Assembly (NCBI RefSeq): GCF_023343835.1
Contig: NC_064440.1
Location: forward strand, 32,805,537 to 32,869,536
From: Lagopus muta
Lineage: Eukaryota > Chordata > Aves > Galliformes > Phasianidae
Direction of reading: 5' to 3'
DNA: 64,000 nt
Each line of letters opens with the position of its first letter. Position 1 is the first letter of the stretch. The position numbers were made by a program, and so were the translations under genes. The notes beneath the pieces are model-generated. The model did no database searches. It was not told where the DNA came from and was given only the letters and a program-made list of their open reading frames with translations. Positions 13,431 through 25,415 of this stretch are shown one piece after another.

Positions 13431-16400
13431 CAAGTCTTGACCTTGCCAGATCTCATAGAAATTGTTTCCTAATTGCCAGCCCTCACATCGTTATTTATGC
13501 AAAACCTAGAGCATATTCAACCCTGAATGTTAACTGATGATGTGCGCCGGTCAACATGATGTCAAGAGACAGGAGGTCAACATTTGAGAGCAGCTATGAT
13601 TATACACAACGGCATATGTGAAAAGAATTAACAGGTCACCTTGCTACACACTCAGTGGGAGCACCCAAACTACTTCAACCACTGCACCAGGACCCTACTG
13701 AATTAATGGCAGCAGCTACGTTTCATACCTTGCTGCTTGTTAAAGCCATTTGCATCGTTCCTTCTATATGCGTAAATATTAAGACCCGTCCAAATGGCAT
13801 AATCAAATTTAGCAAACTAAGCAGAAAACATCAGCGGCGGGGCTGGCGAAGCAGGCTGTGTGCTCCATTAAGCAAATCCAGGCAATAAAAGGCATCCTCC
13901 CTGAGAGCAAACCCTTGGCTGCAGGTCAGACAGTGGGGCACAAGGAAATCCGTGCCCTGCTCACGCGCCCCAGCAGAGCTTTTCCATCATCACCTTGCAA
14001 AAAGAATACCAGGAGTTGCAGTAATATCAAATACCAAAGTGAATAATGAACATATTCAAAAGCCCACACCCCCCTCCCCCCGCCATTTCAAATTAATAAG
14101 CTTTGAAAGGAGGCTAGGCTGTCACGTCAGGCTCACCGTGGCAATTAGAGCGCGAGCACCTAGGTTGCACAGAGCGAGCCACAAACTCGCTAAGCCTTTG
14201 GCTAGGAAATTCAGAAGAAAGCCTGCCCTGCAGCCAGGACACAAATAAACATCTCGGCACCTCTGACAAACAAAACCAAAGGGTCTCCAAGACTGAGTGC
14301 GAGCCCTGAAAATTTTAGCAACGCTAGGCGTTAATGAAAAAGCAAAGCACAAATAGCAGCTGACCGAAGGGACGCTTGGGCTTGAGGAGACGCCTTCAGC
14401 CCAGCCGACACAGAAAGCATTTCAATTCTGGCAGCTTCAGAAGTGAGTGCCAGCATGAATTTAGATACTTGGAAACATTCAAAGTCTTCCAATTGCAGTT
14501 TCACTAGGAAATAATGAAACCGCACACAACAATCAAATCATTATAAATCAAGTTTTTATGCTCAGTGGAAGACAACGCCGACGGATCCGTGATCTGTGCT
14601 GTTGTAATCGAGACAGTCATAACCCCGATGCACTGATTTGTTGCTTTGTTTTGAAAATCTCCAAAAGGTGAAAAGTTTCCAAAGGAATGCCTGCTCGGGA
14701 ATCTCAGCCGAGCTGAATGCTGTTTGCAGCTGACACTGTCACTGTGCTTTAAGTCAATTAGGGAGACCAGAGCCAGATGGTTGAAAACGACCAAAATTAC
14801 ACAGTACATTCTGTTTATTAGTTAGGATTATTATTCAGGCCATAATTGCTTTTAACAGCTTATTTATCCGTACCTACAATGACGTTTAAGAAAATTACAA
14901 AATTATGATGAATGCAAGTTTTCTGTCGGTGCTCAAAACTTTTCTTAAGTGCTTGAATTTAAGGGAAAAAACAGGAAACAAAAAAAGCAACCAAATTTAA
15001 CTAGCAAGGCACACTGATTTTGGGAGACTGCAGAAGGATGCCTACACTTTACAGGGATGGGAGGATACCCAATGCCTCTGAGACCCTCCAGGACCACCAT
15101 AAACCCTACCGCAAGTCCTGCCCCCACCAGACTTCTTCCTCCTGTGCAGGCAGGTCAGCTTTCACAAGGACTAATACCAGAAAGAAAAAAAAAGAAAGAA
15201 AAATCTCTCTGTAGATGCATCCTACACCTAATTTTAAAACACTGGCAAATATATTGCTCTGGCAAAGGCCATGGCTTGCCTGAGGGAGCAATCTCCTGTT
15301 TATACAGTGGACACCAGCCTGTCTGCCCTCTTCCTTTAGCAGCTGAGATAGCCCTTTCAACACTGCTTCTTAAAAAGACTTCCTCATAACATTCAAATCA
15401 TCACATTAAGATAATGGTGGTCAAACTCTTCTAGCCATGACACACTGGAAATGGCTCCAATGCAAGTGATGTGCATCCAAGTCTCCTCAGCTTTTAATGT
15501 AAAATATAGCTGTTACCTGAACATTTGTTAGATTTATCTTTGTTCTTCAGTCCTTGGGGAATAACCAGTTTCAGCCTTCCACCAAGAGCCCAGGATGGAG
15601 CATACCACGTCGCAACCACAGTTCTATTTTGAAATACAATGCTCTCACTACAGAGACAGGTGCTTTAACACACTGTTCTTGGTTTTTCCCAGCAATGACA
15701 CCATTTTTAACGCTATTTTGGAAAGCAAAACCTAGAAAAACATACCTCTACTGAAGGCAGCCTCATACATCTGTGAGTCTTCAGATTCTTACTGCATCAC
15801 TCACTTCAAAGTCACAAACATTGACACCATACAGATCACACATTGCTCACATAATAGGTAGCTGCATCAGAACAAGTTAATAGTTGTCTGCATGAACAGG
15901 AGGTCAATTTGGCACCGATAGTATTTTTAGCTGCTGCTAGGTTGGGTTGTTAAGCCCTATAGTAAATGGAGAAAAAAAATAGTAATACACATAAGGAGTC
16001 CTTTGAGGTGGACCAAAACATGAGCGTCATTAAGATAAAGGGCACTAGACGAGAAAAGCATCATCCTCCATCACTGCGATCCTCGTCATTAAGCTTTGGA
16101 CAGAACAGTGAGGAATGAAGGGAAGAAACAGACTGCCTAATCAACAGGTACACCATGCAGATACCCATTAAAACCATATTATATTTTCTTGAAACCCATA
16201 TACATCCCAAGTGACTTCATGCACCTACCTCCTCGTTGCCCTCAACTTCTAATAGCAACGATGACCTTGGCACACGGCATTTTCTTAGAATTAATAGTTG
16301 TCTGGTGTTAATGGCCCTCAGCTACACCTTGGGCCATCAACTCCTCCCAGACAGTCATTAATCCCAAGGAAATACCCTGCACCTCAATCGTTATTACTTA

Positions 16401-16600
16401 ATTAGCTCAGCACATGATCTGTGGAGCTGCAACCCCACCAAAGCCTTGATGTGTAAGTTATGAACAAGAGAACTTTCAAGTCAAAGGATTCAAGATACTG
16501 CACCAAAACCTAATTAAAGAAATTTTAATGTGCTAATAAATAAAAGCATAATTACTTGGGGCCTGAATCAGCTACTCGAGTAAGCCAAGTATCTCCTTTT
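13431..16600. other. Non-coding, inferred intron 1, with enhancer-like stretches
   Basis: No exon supported. Two stretches look like possible conserved elements: 14430-14910 (AT-rich, with TTATTAGTTAGG and CATAATTGC) and 16240-16600 (TTACTTAATTAGCTCAGC at about 16394-16411, and CTAATTAAAGAAA at 16510-16522). An A/GAAA tract lies at 15178-15203. Function is inferred from texture only. Confidence 0.4.
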
Positions 16601-19600
16601 GCCTCAGTGGGGAGCTAGCAGAGTTCCTCTATTTTGCAATGCCACAGCACATGCAAAATAGCCAGCAGATTTCCCTTTGCAGTTACAGGATATTCCAGAG
16701 TCGCTCCCATCTACCCTCAGGTCTCCCTGGCAGCTTTGTATCCCACCCACCCTTAAAAATTCAAAACTAAGGATTTTCTGCCCGTAGAAGCTACAGATCC
16801 AAACTCAGAACAAGGTAGCATCATATACAGGCTGACTTATTTATAGCTCCAGTCATTAGTTAGGTTCAGTTCTGGCAGTCTTCCGTGCTGAGGATGGCAA
16901 TACAACGCGAGCTCTGTTTTGAGCTACTGAACTCCTACAGAGGGAATGGATTAAGTTTACAATAGTGCAGGATGCTGGCTCCTTGCACAGCTTGAACCAA
17001 GCCCCAAATTACTCATGTGAATGGATGAACCCAACAGGAGCAGAGTCCTCACCTGGCTTTTTCCAGACTACAGGTTGGCTTCTAAAATCTTTGGCCCCAA
17101 CTCAGAGAGGAGGAGGCGCTTTGTGCCACTGCTATCCCTCAAAAGGAAAGGCAAAAAAATCCAAGCTTGTGTGTTAGCAACAAAGTGATCACTTTTTATA
17201 GGCAGGAAATTGCTTCGATTAACAGTTGTTAGCTCCATAAGCAAAGCAACAAACTGAGGACTTGGAAGACATCTGCAATATGCCAGGGCTTCATGTACAG
17301 TCTTTCAATGGCTTAGAAAGGCTGGAGAACAAGAAAATAAAGTGCCTTCCTGCAGAAGGTTATACAGGCTGCAGAGGTAGAATCCCCTTCCCAAAGAGCA
17401 CACAGAGCCCTTCTTTCCTTGCTTTACCCCAACATGCTATGCTACAGCCCAGCTGTTGTGCTCAAACCTATTAAAACCTCAAGGCCCTCACTGGGCACGC
17501 TGCGGAACAAGCAGCATCACAACACAACAAAGCCCCCCTGTCTTTGGAGGCCCCCCAAGGCATTACCAAACACTCTTACAGAGGCAGCCTGGGCCACTGC
17601 AGCTCCTCTGCCCCTTCCCTGCTCCTGCCATGTACTCCCACCACCATTTCAGCAGGTGTCTTTCCCAGATCACATCCCCTTAGCAGAACCAATTATGATT
17701 AATTACATTTTTTCATTATTGGAACCACCCTAAGCGAGGGCAGGTCTCATCTTTCATGACGCTGCATTAATATCTCCATCCCAGAGGAGACCCAACTTCA
17801 TCATCGGCTCATTCAAGCCCAAAGCCTCTTCCATCTCCTTCCCTACTCCTCGAGGATGACAGGGAACCAGTGGGGCAGAGCAGAGCTGAGGAAGATGAAC
17901 GGCCTCATCACAATAAAGTACAATAAGAGACTGATCCGCAGGGGAAGATAAACTCCAGGAGACAATTCAGATGAATAGGATGCCAGATGATTTAAACATG
18001 TGGCTCAAAGGAAAAAGGAGAACACCGTAATTACAAAGGAAGTATCTTTTCATTGCCCAGGCTGCTATTAGCGGGGATGGAAATTAAGATGACAACCAAA
18101 GCCTTCATAAACCAGCCGAGGCCGTTCGTCAGCCCTGAGCAAGCAGCTGCCTGCATGTGCACTGCTTGGCTCTGCTCATGGGTCTTTCCCACTGCATGGC
18201 TTTCCCCTTTTGGTCTCCTTTCAAGGGTTTTCCTAGCAAGGATCTGCCTGCGCCACAGAGCTTCCTTCTCCTCCCCAAAGCCTGGCCGCCTTGCTGCTGT
18301 AATTGCAGCATAATTAAAAGAAAAACCACTCCAGGTAATTGGCAGGCTTTGCTAATTGAAAACCAGGTAAGTAATCATTTGGCCCAGGGAAAAGCTCTGC
18401 TCGTATGCCGTGGTACGGATCGCCATCTGTCAGTCAACTAACCGCCGTGACATATCAACGTTCCAATGACAGACACCAATTATTGGTGAGGAGTTGGCCT
18501 CACTGCAGGGCTGCACGGCCCCGTGCACGACGGGGGCAACCTGGCACACGGGGTCACTTCTGAGTTCACCATTCAGAACGGCGAGCAAAGAGAGATCGAA
18601 AGCTACAGACACCTCATGTCTTTTGCTACGCTCAGGTCCCGCTGTCCCTCTGGGACAGCAGAAAACTGCATCATGCTAAATAAATAAATAGATAGATAAA
18701 TAAATCAGCCAACACCTCTAGTATGGGACTTGGAATTACGAATCCAAAAGCCTTTGCATCCAACACTTCAATCAGCGGGGTCGCATCGCCATCTCAAACC
18801 CTTGCTCTCACCTTTGCGAGAGTTCTATTTTTACTTTTGCTTAAGCATCAGAACAAGTCATGGGCAGAAGTTTGAGGTGAGGACCGGCGCAGCTCCTGAG
18901 GCAAGAGCTCGTTTGTGACTCACTGCAGTAATTAGCAGCAGAGCTGCCTGGCACGAGTCACAGCACATTTTGCTGATGGAAACAGCACGGCTCGCAGAGG
19001 TCCGGCACAGCGCACCTCCAAAAGCACCATGGACCATTGCAGACCACGTCTATAGCGGGACATGAACACAACTACGTGTTGTAGTACATTAGTAACTAAT
19101 ATTTGCACGACGCCTTGATGCATCTCCCTCAGACATTTCCAGGTGTCAGCTGTAATAAATGAAGCATTTACTGGGTGCAGACGACACTTTAAACAAATCA
19201 GCACAAGTCCCTATAGGAAACAAGCAGCAGCATATTCTGCAGCATTTCATCATTCCGGAGCCTGCAGAACGAAGCTGACAAGTACACAAGATAAATACTT
19301 TGTTCTGTCACACTGTGTCATGTCGGGGAGAACACAGAGTGTTATATGACCTTTGGAGGCACAGCCCAAAGAAGCCTCCCAACTCGCTTCCACATCGGTG
19401 TCTTCAAAAGAAATAGGGGGAAAAAAAATAAATAAACAAACAACCCAGGAAGAGCAGTGTCTGCAGCTCGGGGTGCCTCGTGGCCATGATCCTTGAACAG
19501 GTTTTGCTGCCGAAGCCCAGAAAGGATTCATTCCCATTCACTACTGCAAAGCAAAGCAGCCTCACTGAGCACGGCAGGACTGGGGCAAGGAGATGCTGCA

Positions 19601-19690
19601 GGGCTTTGCATGAGAACATAACATTAATCAACACCTCCCAGCCCTAAGGCATGCTGCAAATGGGCTTTTATACAGCGAAGGCACTTCTTT
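16601..19690. other. Non-coding, inferred intron 1
   Basis: No gene recognised. A TAAA/TAGA-type simple repeat lies at 18678-18705. The segment 18290-18490 is rich in TAATTA/GTAATTG/CTAATTG words and is a possible enhancer. Open frames of 60-104 codons here show no signature of real exons. Confidence 0.45.
18678..18705. repeat. (AAAT/AGAT)n simple repeat
   Basis: Seven tetranucleotide units, mainly AAAT with two AGAT variants in the middle. Confidence 0.8.
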
Positions 19691-20420
19691 CCTTTTCTTT
19701 TTTTTTTAAAGCACTAAGTATCAAATAAACAGTTTTACATAAATGAAATCACTTACAATTCCCAAATAACTCTAATAGCAAAGCACGGATACTGTATTAA
19801 CCGTAAGCGTGGCAATGTAGGACACTTCTCCCCTCTGCTTTCTCCCATGAATGATGGCAAGAAAGAGACCATCCCCATTAATTACTGTCAGTTTTCTGTA
19901 ATAACCCTGCAGTTAGAGAATCTCTGCTATAAATTACATATATTCACATCAGCATGCTAGCTTTCACGCTTGTGTATCTACTCATTGCAAAATGGACACA
20001 TTGGTAATTAAGCTATTTGCTCCAATAAAAGTCTGGAATTAGCAGTGTAAAAAGATAAGTAGTGGAGAGCTGTCCCATCTCAGGCTTTCTCCTGAACACG
20101 CAGTCGGAAGAAATAATATTAAAGGCAGACACGCCAGAAGTGCATCTGTAATTATTAACAACATGCTGCTTAACATTGGATTTTAAGCATCACGTTATTA
20201 TGAATTAATTTAACATCCATTAGAGTGGCTCTGATCGTAATGAACTCGTTTGCCAATGGCTCTGCCTTCAGATAAGGCTCCCGTGGTTCCATCGCAGCCC
20301 GGTTGCTGAGCGATAATTAACACGTGCTCAAACAATGAGACGCTGGGAAGAGCGCCTGGATAACAAAACGCGGTTTGACCTGCCAAAAAACATTGTCTAG
20401 AACAACAATTCAGAAAGTCT
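19691..20420. promoter_or_regulatory. Candidate conserved non-coding element block
   Basis: About 700 bp of non-repetitive AT-rich sequence with dense homeodomain- and POU-like words: CATTAATTACTG (about 19876-19887), GGTAATTAAGC (20003-20013), GTAATTATTAAC (20149-20160) and GAATTAATTTAAC (20202-20214). Of all parts of the left arm this looks most like a developmental enhancer cluster. No conservation data are available here, so the claim is inference. Confidence 0.35.
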
Positions 20421-21285
20421 GGGCAGACAAAAAGAATCTCTTCCATTCATTTCTAGCTTAGGAAGTAGAGTTGGGATGACTGCAGATGCGGTGCACCTGC
20501 TTGGTGCTGCAATCTCCACACTCCTAGGCCAAGCTCTATCGATCCAAGGCTGGATGAGCTCCTCATCACCCAGCCCCTACCACACAGAGGGACAAGGCAG
20601 CACTGCCCTGTGCTCACCCCTCATCCGTGCACATCATCACGATGCCCAGAGGATGGTGCAAACTAGAGCAGCACGATGCTCAGCGCTGAAAGAGAAATAC
20701 AGTGCGGCAAGAAGCAAGAGGCAACTCAGTGATAACAGCTTATTTTTTAAGTGCACATTAACTAACGCCCAAGTGTCATAAAAGCACTATCAGGAGTGCA
20801 CGTGGCATCTCCAGGAATGCTAGATGCCTTCATTACTTTCACTGCTTACAGAGCAATGGCATTTGTTATAAAGAAATCTTCATCCTGTGCAGAAGGACCC
20901 TCTGGCCACTGGGGAGCTTCAAAACAAGAAGTGAATGCAATATTCTGGTGAGAAAGTAGGAAGGAAAGCCATCCTTACTGCAAAAACTCCATTTTAATAC
21001 CGACACACTGCACCAAGGAGGAGGAGGTGGGTACAGACACGTGGTTCAGGGTCACAGAGCACCACTTGGGCTGCTCCCTGTGAGCTGAGCACGACGGCAC
21101 ACCTAGATCAGAGCTCCTCTTTCTTTGCTCTGCTCTCCTTCTTGCCAGGCATGGGGAGGAGAGAGCTCCGTTATTTCTGCATGGATGCAAGGTGAATGAG
21201 GCTGTCGCTTCTCATTGCAGTGCTATTTATTTCAGGTCGCTGACATAATGCAGCTTTATTTTTTTAACCCCTCTCCCTCCAATGC

Positions 21286-21326
21286 AAAAAAAAAAAAAAA
21301 ATCCACCAAAAAAGAAAAAAAAAAAA
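21286..21326. repeat. Paired poly-A tracts
   Basis: Sixteen A, then TCCACC, then a further A-rich run with one G. No target-site duplication or retroelement body is recognisable beside it. Confidence 0.75.
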
Positions 21327-23674
21327 GGCAGCGGGGAGTAGGAGAGCCCTTCAGCACTGTCTCACTCACTGGCTCCTTGGAAGGGAACGCATCAGCCTAT
21401 GAGCAGGTTTTAGTTGCTTACACAGTGCTCTGACAGCCCCGATGCATCAGCTGGCTTTCAGAGGCCTCCTGCTGAAGAATGCAAGTTGTTACTCTGTCAT
21501 TAGGTGGCTTAGGAGTAGTAATAAAAGAAAGGAATGAGCACTGGGGAACAACGCTGCAATATTAGCAGGTGGTGGTGACAAAAAGGGAAATTCCTCCCAA
21601 AATCGGAGGGAAGCACTGTGAGCTTACTCCTGCACAGGGATGGGAAATGGAGACAAGACATTGAGCTCCGCATCCCGTGGCCACAGGAAGTCACCAGAAC
21701 CTGTCTGCATTCACATCTCTTGCAAATAGGACTTGGGGGTGGGACAGGACTTGGAAAACACCAAGGGATGCTTGGAGGAAACTATGTCCTGAAGTGGATC
21801 TTGTCACAGATCTTACAGCAGCAGTGAGGCAAAGGCTGCTTTGTGGCCTGGGCTGTCTTCACCATTCCGACTCCAAGGCTCCTCAGCACACTTCTGCTTG
21901 CCCTTGCTCTGCTTCCTACCGCTGCCTTTGGTCCAGGGGCCACCAAAGGAGGAGCAACACTAGGAATCATATCCAGAAAGCTGCCTTTTCCACAATGAAT
22001 ATTCAAAGCCCCAGTTACAAGACTGCTGAATTTCGCATGCAAACAGACAGTTATGCATCTAACAGACCATTTGTGCGAGCAATTACACACGCAATTACCT
22101 GATTGCATAACTGGGTGGGCCTAATTCTCAAATTGAATCGTACATTTTCTGTTCAACACAAATGCTGTTTTAATAAATAGATATTGACTGCTTTTGTAGC
22201 AAAATCATCCATACCTACCGACTCAAAACCAAATACTGACAAAATATGCTCAAGTGCATATTTGCCCAAAGAGCACTGGCACGAAGCAGAGCATTCCAAC
22301 AAGAACTGAGCCACAGGTACCTGCAGAAGCTTCCACATCCCTACCTGTGACCACCAGCACAATATACAACCAATGCAGGCACACGTACCCGTACACGTGG
22401 GCCAGGTATCATCAATCAAACACCAGGAAGTTTCTTACTGTGGGCTATTAAGAATTGTCCACGGGTATTTTTGCTGCTTAGTTGAGGAAAGAAATGCAAG
22501 GAACATTCCGCATATTAAAGGAAACCTCCCATCAACAAGGGCGTCAGCAGCTCACAAGCGTCGTCTCAGCAGACGGACCCTGATGATCAGGCAAAAATCG
22601 GGCTCTGAATGATCAGCTGTCCTACTTTTTAATCGCATATTATCCACCCCAGGCCTTCACATCACTGACCTCCAAGGAAAGGCATCCACACAAACTCTGT
22701 TACCCCCAAGTATCTTCAGCCAATGCAAGGAATACTTTCCATTTATGGAATATTTCCAAAGACCCTCATTTTTCTCACGAATGTCACCCACAGTCTCTAT
22801 TTACATGCCAGCCTAACGCTCCATAAGATCAGCTGTCAGAGCCCCACGTCTTGGCCAAACATCAATTTTCTGTGTGGATGATGCATTAACTTTAAGGCGC
22901 TCACTGCTACTGCAGGCAAAGCAATATAGCAATTACGAGGTTATTTCTGACTTACAAATCCATAAGTAATCACAATGCTGGAAGCCCCAAGTTGGTAGGA
23001 AAGAAAGGAAGCAGAGCGTTAAACACAAAGACCTGGTGGTAATCGGCAGCTCCCTGGCGGTGCTGTCAGGGAAAGGTAAAGCGGTGCCCAGTGCCACAAC
23101 CCTCCAAACACGAGTGCTGGTGGCAGCCTGGAAGCAAAACAGCCTTAATGCTCCTCAGCCTGTGCTTAACCACTTAAATGCTTTTTGCTCCTTGTTTCTG
23201 CCTGCCTTCAGCACAAAGGAGGCTACTCAAGTTGACAGCAAAAGTTTGGCAGCGTCAAAGGGCACCTACCTGGTAACTGCTCTGCTGCAGCATGAGGCAC
23301 AACCCATATATTTTAATGCCTTAACCACATGTCAGGGCAGCAGGCAGAGCACAGGTATCAGACCCTTCATAAACCCACATTTCCACCTCCAAAGCCACCA
23401 GGACCTTTGCCAGACACTGAAAAGCCACGAGACACTCAGCCCCAGCACTAAATCTTGCAGAGGAGCTAAGAGTGGGTTTCAAACCCACAATTCTTGGATT
23501 CTCGTTTCTTGAACGAAGGGGCTCTGACTTCACCCTGCACACAGAGCAGGCAGAGATGCTTTTCCCTCTTTATGCTAAGCTGAGATTCACAACCCTGGGA
23601 TCTCAGGAGAAAATTAACACCGAGTCATTTGCTGCCAACATCGCCGAGTGAACCTATTTGTAAATCTTCCCAAA

Positions 23675-23711
23675 CAAGAAAGAAAAAAAATAAAGAAAGG
23701 AAGAAAAAAGA
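23675..23711. repeat. (GAAA)n-like purine tract
   Basis: Purine-rich AAGAAAG-type run with A8 inside it; a simple repeat on the plus strand. Confidence 0.7.
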
Positions 23712-25404
23712 ACAAGCACAAAAAAGCGAATTCTCCTCCTGTCCCCAATCTTTTCTTACAACAGGAATGCAGATGCTCACCGAGGGCTATTTAGGGAGCT
23801 GTGTCAGTGAAGGCTCAGGCTGCACACTAAGAGCCCTGGGCAGCCAGAAGCGTGCAGTGCAGATCTGGCTTGGGTTCCTTGCTGAGATGTTGGACCAAGG
23901 GGCAGAAAACGTAAAGCATCGCCGCTGCTGTTTCAATTTGGAACACAGGCAACTTTCAAACAAAGCACCCATATACATTATTTTGGCCTTCTTTCTAGCC
24001 AATTCCGTGGCTTTTTCCATATGTCCTCTGAGCATTATTAATAGCCACCAAAGAATACTATCTGCCTACCAATCACTTCTGCTTCCCACTCAATGGCAAG
24101 TACATTTTTAGAGCATCAAATATACCAACAGGGACAATGGTTGCTAAATTTGAAATCAACAACAACTGGAAAACGCCAACTACTTTGCTGATATTTTCAC
24201 ACTACAGAAATATCTCACAAAATAAATGAGCCTTTTTTTTTTTACCCTTTCAAAGAGATAATAAAATAATGCTGAATTCTAAATACTATCACATACCCTC
24301 AGCAAACAGCAATTTAAATTTAGATATATACATTCTTGCTGCCAAAGATAATGAGCAAAAATATCCACAGTGTGGCTTTGCAGAGCGGAGCAGAGGTGGG
24401 GAGGGGGAGCTGGGGCAGCAGGGCCAATAAGGTCACCAGTTCACTGTGGATACTGGGAATGGATCAGCACAAAGTAACTCAGAACAGATATTATGTCAGC
24501 CTTGTAGTATTACTGAAGGTCATGCCAACCCATGCCACGTAAACTTTTATGCTTAAAATGCTTGCTACTTCATTTAAATGAATGGAAATGGAACGTTAGG
24601 ATGTATTGCAGTAAGTATGATGGTTTTCCTTCCTGGAAATCCCAAAGGTCCCAACTCTGCCTCTGCACTCATAGAGTCTGGGGCTCTGCTGACTTCTTCG
24701 TAAGCCAGCTGTATTCACAAGGGGTTACATGGGGGCTTTTTTCTTTGACATCTCTCCGGTGTTTCTGGGAGGCATCTTCCCAAGACCCAGCTGGAGGAGC
24801 AGGCAGGCATCCAACCTGTGAGCAGAGCACAGGATGCACTGCTGGTTTATTAGGGAAGGTTTAAGAAAGATTAAGCTGTAAGCACCCATTTGGGTACTGT
24901 ATGTCCAGCTATACAGGCACCAGGAGGCACAGGAAACAAGCACAAATTCAGTGTATTTTAGGAATCTCTGTCGCTGACCTTACAGAAAGCCCGTGTGATG
25001 ACTGAACACCTTTTATAGCTCAGATAACAACTGCATCCACTAAAACTCCACAGCTTACTTTCAAGCCTTTATTTTTCAATACTTTATTTGCCCATCTATT
25101 CCTACGGCAGGGGCAGGATTTGATAGGCTTCAGAGGCAGAAACAAAGAATATTAATAGAACAATATAGCCAGAAAGCAGGAATAAGCCTCGACATTCTTA
25201 CAGCCTGAATTGCTACTCCTCATCACCTTTATATTGGTGCTATTCTCACAGCTCATATCGTACGTGCTCCTGGTATTTGCCTTACAGATTTGGCTGCCCC
25301 TACGTGTGCTAATGCTGCCGTACCACCGATGCACCCACCAACACACAGCTGCCCCAGTGCCTGCAGCGGGACAAGTTTTCCCGGCAGACCCGTTAAAACC
25401 CAGG

Positions 25405-25415
25405 TTTATATATAG
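25405..25415 (+). promoter_or_regulatory. TATA-like element, opposite strand to the gene
   Basis: The plus strand reads TTTATATATAG at the left edge of the CpG island, followed at once by CAGCAGCTGCTC, which contains an E-box (CAGCTG). A TATA box here would place a plus-strand start near 25435-25440, transcribing into the island and against the leader-exon gene. No coding exon could be assigned downstream. It may be chance AT-rich sequence. Confidence 0.25.
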
